From an uncultured Anaerosolibacter sp. (GTDB taxonomy: Bacteria > Bacillota_A > Clostridia > Peptostreptococcales > Thermotaleaceae), in contig CALECF010000195.1 of the NCBI GenBank assembly GCA_937948705.1, positions 1-9,366 on the forward strand: 9,366 bases of DNA, given 5' to 3'. The notes under the pieces are model-generated. The model saw nothing but the letters and a program-made list of their open reading frames with translations. It did not search any database and had not been told where the DNA came from. Of the stretch, positions 5,366 to 9,366 are shown one piece after another; position 1 is the first letter of the stretch; the number at the start of each line of letters is the position of its first letter. The translations under genes and the position numbers were made by a program.

Positions 5366-6925
5366 CTATGCGGTTACTTCTTCTAGAGCATAGTCAGGTA
5401 CAAGAAGAGATTTTCCTTCCATCTCCTCAGGCTGGGGAATATCCATCAAATGTAAAAGGGTTGGTGCCAAATCTGCTAATCGCCCTTCAGTAATCCCATA
5501 TTCCTCTGCTGCATTGATGAGGATCAGCGGGACTGGATTGGTAGAGTGGGCTGTGATCACATTGCCCGCAGCATCTAACATTTCATCAGAATTACCATGG
5601 TCCGCGGTTAATAGAATCTGTCCGTCATACTGTATCACTGCGTCAACGACTCTACCTACACAGGTATCTACGGTTTCCACAGCTTTTATGGCTGCCTCCA
5701 TAAAACCTGTATGTCCGACCATGTCTGCATTGGCAAAGTTTACAATGATTAAATCGTAATATTCTCTTTGGATTTCTTCAACCAGACGATCGGTTACCTC
5801 AATCGCACTCATTTCGGGTTGTAGGTCATAAGTGGCAACCTTAGGAGAAGGAATCAAAATGCGATCTTCTCCGGGATAGGGATTTTCAATTCCCCCATTC
5901 AAGAAGAACGTGACATGGGCATATTTTTCTGTTTCTGCAATACGAAGCTGTTTTAAGCCTAAACTAGAGATATACTCCCCAAAGGTATTGGATAGTGTTT
6001 GTGGATGATATGCAACGTGGACATTTGGCATAGTCGCATCATACTGAGTCATGCACACATAGTATAAGGGGAAGAACCCGTTCTTTCTTTCAAAGCCTGT
6101 AAATTCAGGATCAACAAAGCTTCTGGTAATCTCTCTTGCGCGATCTGGTCTGAAGTTGAACATGATCACAGCGTCATGGGGGTTTAATGTACCTACGGGT
6201 TCATCATTTTCACAGATCACCGTTGGAAGAACAAATTCATCGGCAATGTTTTTGTTGTAGGAGTTTAAAATAGCCTCTCCTGCGGAAGATGCCATTTCGC
6301 CCTGGCCTAAAACGAGGGCATCGTAGGCCAATAAGACTCTTTCCCAGCGATTATCACGATCCATTGCGTAATATCTGCCGGCTATAGTGGCGATCTTCCC
6401 CACACCAATCTCTTTTATCTCCTTTTCTAGGGTTTCTATATACTGGGCAGCACTGGAGGGTGGTACATCCCGTCCGTCTAAGAAGCAGTGTACAAATACT
6501 TTTTTCAGACCTGCATTTTTTGCTAGCTTCAATAGTGCATAAAGGTGAGTGTTATGGCTGTGGACACCGCCATCAGAAAGAAGACCCCATAAGTGGAGTG
6601 CTGAATCATGAGATTTGGCATTTTCAAGGGCATCTAAAAATACAGGGTTCTCAAAAAAATCGCCATCCTCAATGGCTTTGCTGATTCTTGTTAATTCTTG
6701 ATATACGATTCTACCAGCACCGATATTTAAGTGTCCCACCTCTGAATTTCCCATTTGGCCATGGGGAAGACCTACATCAAAGCCGCTGGCTTGAGCAATA
6801 CTATTGGGATAGTTTTCATAGTAACTGTCGATATTTGGTGTATTGGCCTGCTTTACAGCATTGCCATAGGTGCTTTCATTCAATCCAAAGCCGTCTAATA
6901 TCATGAGTATCGTTGGTTTTTTCAT
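5366..6925 (-). CDS. gpmI: 2,3-bisphosphoglycerate-independent phosphoglycerate mutase
   Basis: This complete 519-residue enzyme interconverts 3- and 2-phosphoglycerate in glycolysis and gluconeogenesis using two metal ions (typically Mn2+) and a phosphoserine intermediate. It is of the alkaline phosphatase superfamily and normal family length (about 510). Visible active-site elements are D11 in LDGFG, the nucleophile S61 in GNSEVGHLN, H122, LDGRD (149-153), R184 in AGRYYAMDRDNRW, FRPDRAR (258-264), K334 in EKYAHVTFF, D401 and H405 in ADMVGH, D442 and H443 in TADHGNSDE, and H460 in TAHSTNP. None is missing. The start is supported by AAGGGGG (6936-6942), 10 nt upstream. In many Firmicutes gpmI sits in a gap-pgk-tpiA-gpmI-eno cluster, but here it stands alone with its own terminator. 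Confidence 0.97.
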   Translation of the reverse strand: MKKPTILMILDGFGLNESTYGNAVKQANTPNIDSYYENYPNSIAQASGFDVGLPHGQMGNSEVGHLNIGAGRIVYQELTRISKAIEDGDFFENPVFLDALENAKSHDSALHLWGLLSDGGVHSHNTHLYALLKLAKNAGLKKVFVHCFLDGRDVPPSSAAQYIETLEKEIKEIGVGKIATIAGRYYAMDRDNRWERVLLAYDALVLGQGEMASSAGEAILNSYNKNIADEFVLPTVICENDEPVGTLNPHDAVIMFNFRPDRAREITRSFVDPEFTGFERKNGFFPLYYVCMTQYDATMPNVHVAYHPQTLSNTFGEYISSLGLKQLRIAETEKYAHVTFFLNGGIENPYPGEDRILIPSPKVATYDLQPEMSAIEVTDRLVEEIQREYYDLIIVNFANADMVGHTGFMEAAIKAVETVDTCVGRVVDAVIQYDGQILLTADHGNSDEMLDAAGNVITAHSTNPVPLILINAAEEYGITEGRLADLAPTLLHLMDIPQPEEMEGKSLLVPDYALEEVTA

Positions 6926-7156
6926 GCGGATAAATCCCCCTTCACTATTGTCAGCACACTAAAATACAATGTGCAATATATTCATTTATTTCCTGCAAAT
7001 GTATGACTAATTAACATTATATATCATAATATCCAAAGAATCAAAAGGAAAGCAAGAAGTTGTTAAAAAAAAGACATACATTTGATTGCCTAGAAAGAAT
7101 ATATTGTGTTTGAAGACTGATAAACTATAGAATTTATCTATATAAAATGGAAAAAA
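6926..7156. other. Intergenic region between divergent gpmI and the selenoprotein gene
   Basis: This stretch is strongly AT-rich and holds no convincing gene. It must contain the gpmI promoter on the minus strand, but no clear -35/-10 pair stands out. A GCACA-N11-TGTGC inverted repeat (6953-6973) lies about 30 nt upstream of gpmI and could be an operator or a leader hairpin. Confidence 0.5.
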
Positions 7157-7172
7157 ATTGATTTTTATCAAT
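7157..7172. promoter_or_regulatory. FNR/CRP-type operator (exact TTGAT-N4-ATCAA)
   Basis: ATTGATTTTTATCAAT is a perfect 16-bp palindrome containing the exact consensus half-sites of FNR-family regulators (TTGAT and ATCAA, 4-nt spacer). It overlaps the -35 element at 7158-7163. From that position a bound regulator would more likely repress than activate. No FNR-like gene is in the window, so the regulator is inferred from the site alone. Confidence 0.55.
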
Positions 7173-7187
7173 AGATAAGGGTATACT
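7158..7187 (+). promoter_or_regulatory. Promoter of the selenocysteine glutaredoxin gene
   Basis: TTGATT (7158-7163), an 18-nt spacer and TATACT (7182-7187) predict a start near 7194. The roughly 40-nt leader contains a TCGGTC/GACCGA hairpin (7198-7203 with 7208-7213) just before the ribosome binding site. Confidence 0.65.
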
Positions 7188-7233
7188 TTAGATATAGTCG
7201 GTCTCATGACCGAAATTATAAGGAGGTGTTTTT

Positions 7234-7464
7234 ATGAAGAGTGTAGTGGTGTTTACAAGCAACACATGACCGCATTGTCATACGGCGAAAGAGTATCTTT
7301 CGGAGAAAAATGTTATATTTATAGAAAGAAATATTCATGAGGATCCAGAAGCTAGGAAAGAGCTAATGAAGAACAAAATCATGGGTGTTCCCGCTATTTT
7401 TATTGATGATGAGATTATAGTAGGATTTGACAAGGAAAAAATAGATGAATTGTTAGGGTTATAG
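7234..7464 (+). CDS. Glutaredoxin-like selenoprotein (UPHC active site, in-frame TGA)
   Basis: This 76-residue protein is encoded only if the TGA at 7267-7269 is read as selenocysteine (U12); without that, translation stops after 11 residues. It begins [22 protein letters not shown]. The beta strand, then C/U-P-H-C at residues 12-15, then a helix, is the thioredoxin-fold redox motif, with U12 at the nucleophilic cysteine. The cis-proline motif GVPAIFID (P53) and the late glycine G64 complete a NrdH/glutaredoxin-type fold of normal length. It should reduce disulfides, mixed disulfides or methionine-sulfoxide reductases. The start has an ideal AAGGAGGTG (7220-7228), 7 nt spacing to GGAGG. The frame is clean for 64 codons past the TGA to TAG. 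TGA is an ordinary stop in the two activase genes of this window, so general code reassignment is excluded. It has its own promoter and terminator. Confidence 0.92.
7267..7302 (+). promoter_or_regulatory. Bacterial SECIS-like element after the TGA
   Basis: Directly after the in-frame TGA, CGAAAGA (7286-7292) and TCTTTCG (7296-7302) form a perfect 7-bp stem with the loop GTA (7293-7295). The loop starts with G and lies 23 nt from the TGA. This fits the known bacterial SECIS layout: a small hairpin in the coding region with G at the start of the loop, within about 16-37 nt. It would bind SelB carrying Sec-tRNA. A competing CCG/CGG pairing (7270-7272 with 7283-7285) is possible. Confidence 0.75.
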
Positions 7465-7526
7465 TGTATTAAGATTAGTGGTGATGGGGCTCTCTGGAAA
7501 ACATTGCCCATACAATTAATTGATGG

Positions 7527-7564
7527 CTCCTACTAAAGGCGGATTCCTTAGTAGGGGTTTTATT
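7527..7564 (+). terminator. Intrinsic terminator of the selenoprotein gene
   Basis: CTCCTACTAA (7527-7536) pairs with TTAGTAGGGG (7548-7557) in a 10-bp stem including one G-T pair, with a possible inner GG:CC extension. TTTTATT follows. It lies 62 nt after the stop of the selenoprotein gene and separates it from the next gene. Confidence 0.75.
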
Positions 7565-7606
7565 ATGGAGATTTTGAAAATACTGATTTTAATGGAGGTG
7601 GAGAAT

Positions 7607-8491
7607 ATGGCAAAAGATATAGAGACTTGGCCAAGACAAATAAAGACATATGATGAGCTACCAGAAGATTATCAGCATTTCTTTCAGGATATTGAAGAAC
7701 TACCAGTTCTTTTTCCCTATACCCTCTTTATCCCTGCCATGAGGTGGAGAAAAAGATTCTGTAAGGAAAAGCTGCTATGTCTTACAGGGATTGGAATTAG
7801 CATCTATGAAAAAGATGCAGGAACTATTCGAAAAGAAGAATTTACATTTGAAAGCATTCGTTATATAGAAGAAGGTACGGTTTTACTACATTCGTGGATT
7901 ACATTGTATGGGAACGTAGAGGGAGAGTCTAGGATTGCAAAGATAGAATTCAATACTGTGACGAAGGATTTATTTCACCAAGCTATTTTGGAACTGCGAA
8001 AAAGAGTTCTGGAGTACAGTAGAAAAGAGAAAACAATAATAGATGCAAAGCTAATACAATTAAAGGAAAAAAGCTATAAATTTATGAATTATGGACTAAA
8101 CAGTCTGTTACCCGGTGAAGAAGTGGTAGAACTGTTTTTTCAGCCAGGTGTTTATGAAAAATATTACTATTTTTTTCAGCGTATTAAAAGTCCCGCCCAG
8201 CTTCATTTACTAACAGAGGAAGAGTACATTATGATTAAGGAAGAAGAAGGTAAAAAAAATGATAAAAGTCAATACAGCGGTATATGGATATATGTTCCTC
8301 TCGTAAAGTTACAGCATATTGAGAGGGTATCCACACAAGATCCAAACCTATTGGCGCTGACCTTATCGATCGAAGGAGGACACAAAATTAAAGCTGCGCT
8401 TGTTTCCGAGACAGAAAAGGAATTAGAATCCTATTTGCAACGGGTAAGGCAGCTTTTGCTAAAGGATGATGTTTCTACGGATATAGACTAG
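7607..8491 (+). CDS. Conserved-looking protein of unknown function, two possible PH-like halves
   Basis: This 294-residue soluble protein has no signal peptide or membrane segment and is not recognised. The start is set at 7607 because GGAGGTGG (7594-7601) sits at proper spacing. The longer open frame from 7520 would begin upstream of, and translate through, the terminator hairpin. Residues about 55-137 and 170-285 each read as a run of short beta strands followed by a helix (DLFHQAILELRKRVLEY and ETEKELESYLQRVRQLL). That is the order seen in bacterial PH-like domains, so a tandem PH-like architecture is possible but is only a pattern-based inference. Residues about 14-48 are rich in Pro, Glu and aromatics. 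Its stop overlaps the stop of the convergent helicase gene in CTAG (8488-8491). Confidence 0.7.
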   Translation: MAKDIETWPRQIKTYDELPEDYQHFFQDIEELPVLFPYTLFIPAMRWRKRFCKEKLLCLTGIGISIYEKDAGTIRKEEFTFESIRYIEEGTVLLHSWITLYGNVEGESRIAKIEFNTVTKDLFHQAILELRKRVLEYSRKEKTIIDAKLIQLKEKSYKFMNYGLNSLLPGEEVVELFFQPGVYEKYYYFFQRIKSPAQLHLLTEEEYIMIKEEEGKKNDKSQYSGIWIYVPLVKLQHIERVSTQDPNLLALTLSIEGGHKIKAALVSETEKELESYLQRVRQLLLKDDVSTDID

Positions 8492-9366
8492 GATGAAAGG
8501 GATAACGTTAATAGCTGTTTTTCTATACAAAGATTTAAGGATAGACTTCTTAAACCGATTTCTACAAAGTCGATGCACAAAATATCTTGGCGAATTTCTC
8601 TTATGGTACCCATGCCAAAGGAAACATGCTCCACTACAGCACCTTCAAAAAAAGCGTGTTGAACAGGTGCTTTCCTTGAAAAAGGTTTAGAAAAATGAGT
8701 CCATCCAGTAGATGGATTAGGATTTGGAGTTTGAACTTTCTTGCCTTTTTCATCGGAAACAGGGGCCCTATGAATATATCTTTTAACCTCGTGTAAAAAT
8801 TGAGAGGGTTTCACCAAGGCACCGTTATAAAAATCTGTAGTTAGCAACTTTAGAGAGGTGCGAGCCCGTGTCATGGCAACATAAAAAAGTCTCCGTTCCT
8901 CCTCCAGCGCCATAGAATTTCCTGCGGCATGGTCTGCAGCACTGGATGTAGTGGGAAATTGTCCATCAATTAGATCGATGATATAAACATGATCAAATTC
9001 TAAACCCTTGGCGCTATGAATCGTTGAGAGAAGAACTGTGTTTTTTCTCTGTTTTTTTGATGCTTCCATGAGCTTAGGCAGTTGATGCAATCTTTCTAAA
9101 AACTCGATAAAGCTGCTAGTATGTGTAGCGATACGTTTCAGATTGGATAAGATCATCTGAAGCGTATCCTGAGAATACTTCAAACGTTTGCTGTTGGTTT
9201 GTAAAAAATTGTTGTAACTAAGCTCGTTTTCAATGAATAGAAGAGCTTCTAAGGGTGATTTTGTGGCGAGCGCTGTAAAAGATTTTTTTAGATCAATCAT
9301 ACGCTCTTTTTGATAGCTTGGAAATCCAGAAAAGTGTATTAAACTATCAAAAACCGACTGTTTATT
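8488..9366 (-). CDS. UvrD/PcrA-like superfamily 1 DNA helicase, C-terminal part (cut by window edge)
   Basis: The reading frame stays open to the right edge. The visible 292 residues are therefore the C-terminal portion of a larger protein, and the first ATG inside (9300) is not the real start. Helicase motif V appears as STIHSAKGLEFDHVYIIDL (about residues 114-132 of the visible part), followed by DGQFP. Motif VI appears as EEERRLFYVAMTRAR (about 155-169), with the arginine finger. The N-terminal ATPase motifs lie outside. The C-terminus has a proline-rich linker (TPNPNPSTGW) and then EGAVVEHVSFGMGTIREI, which matches the Tudor/SH3-like tail of PcrA/UvrD that in PcrA contacts RNA polymerase. 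Likely roles are unwinding DNA in repair or at transcription blocks. It could be PcrA itself or a smaller UvrD-family paralogue; the visible part cannot decide. Confidence 0.9.
   Translation of the reverse strand, partial: NKQSVFDSLIHFSGFPSYQKERMIDLKKSFTALATKSPLEALLFIENELSYNNFLQTNSKRLKYSQDTLQMILSNLKRIATHTSSFIEFLERLHQLPKLMEASKKQRKNTVLLSTIHSAKGLEFDHVYIIDLIDGQFPTTSSAADHAAGNSMALEEERRLFYVAMTRARTSLKLLTTDFYNGALVKPSQFLHEVKRYIHRAPVSDEKGKKVQTPNPNPSTGWTHFSKPFSRKAPVQHAFFEGAVVEHVSFGMGTIREIRQDILCIDFVEIGLRSLSLNLCIEKQLLTLSLSS

Noticed and set aside
6460..6906. Plus-strand open frames antisense to gpmI
   Set aside because: These are shadows of a fully conserved enzyme, with no ribosome sites or recognisable protein features.
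7007..7207. Minus-strand 66-codon open frame between gpmI and the selenoprotein gene
   Set aside because: It covers the promoter, FNR-type site and leader of the selenoprotein gene, has a low-complexity AT-driven composition and lacks a ribosome site.
7267..7269. TGA as a nonsense mutation or as tryptophan
   Set aside because: It falls exactly on the redox-active residue with a SECIS-like hairpin behind it. TGA ends other genes here (3099, 4147), so reassignment to Trp is unlikely.
7520..7606. N-terminal extension of the 294-residue protein from ATG 7520
   Set aside because: It runs through the terminator hairpin at 7527-7557 and has no good ribosome site, while ATG 7607 has GGAGGTGG at proper spacing.
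9298..9300. ATG at 9300 (minus) as the start of the helicase gene
   Set aside because: The frame is open without a stop to the window edge and the essential N-terminal helicase motifs are missing, so this is an internal methionine.

Overview
The window is AT-rich (roughly 40% GC, estimated by eye). It has strong AGGAGG-type ribosome binding sites, an ECF-type vitamin transporter component, 2-hydroxyacyl-CoA-dehydratase activase-like proteins and an in-frame selenocysteine TGA. Together these point to an anaerobic, selenium-using member of the Clostridia. From memory, selenocysteine glutaredoxins have been reported in Alkaliphilus oremlandii, so an Alkaliphilus-like source is a reasonable guess, but only a guess.

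Left edge (1-290): an FMN riboswitch lies on the minus strand and controls a gene beyond the left edge. A divergent plus-strand promoter drives the next operon. Left-centre (291-4171): four co-directional genes encode an ECF S component (GTG start), a fold-type I aminotransferase resembling pyridoxamine-pyruvate aminotransferase, and two paired CoA-dehydratase-activase-like proteins (COG3580/COG3581 type) that overlap by 59 nt. A hairpin and T-rich stretch end the unit. Its first half looks like a vitamin B6 uptake and salvage module. The activase pair has no HgdC-like ATPase beside it.

Centre (4172-5365): a complete cytoplasmic-looking Cu/Zn superoxide dismutase follows, whose leader can fold over its ribosome binding site. 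Next come a small GC-rich palindromic repeat, a 19-bp perfect hairpin, an unrecognised 86-residue protein ending in Gly-Gly, and a shared bidirectional terminator. On the minus strand is a complete standalone gpmI (5366-6925).

Right (6926-9366): the standout locus is a 76-codon glutaredoxin-like selenoprotein gene (7234-7464). Its catalytic UPHC motif is encoded by TGA. A SECIS-like hairpin lies 23 nt downstream, and the promoter carries an exact FNR-type palindrome over its -35 element. Ordinary ORF calling misses this gene. It ends in its own terminator and is followed by a 294-residue protein of unknown function. A PcrA/UvrD-like helicase gene converges on it from the right and runs off the window edge.

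Common thread: several loci concern redox and oxygen defence (Cu/Zn SOD, selenocysteine glutaredoxin, an FNR-type site), and two concern vitamin cofactors (FMN riboswitch, putative B6 module). No mobile element, CRISPR array, tRNA or rRNA is visible.
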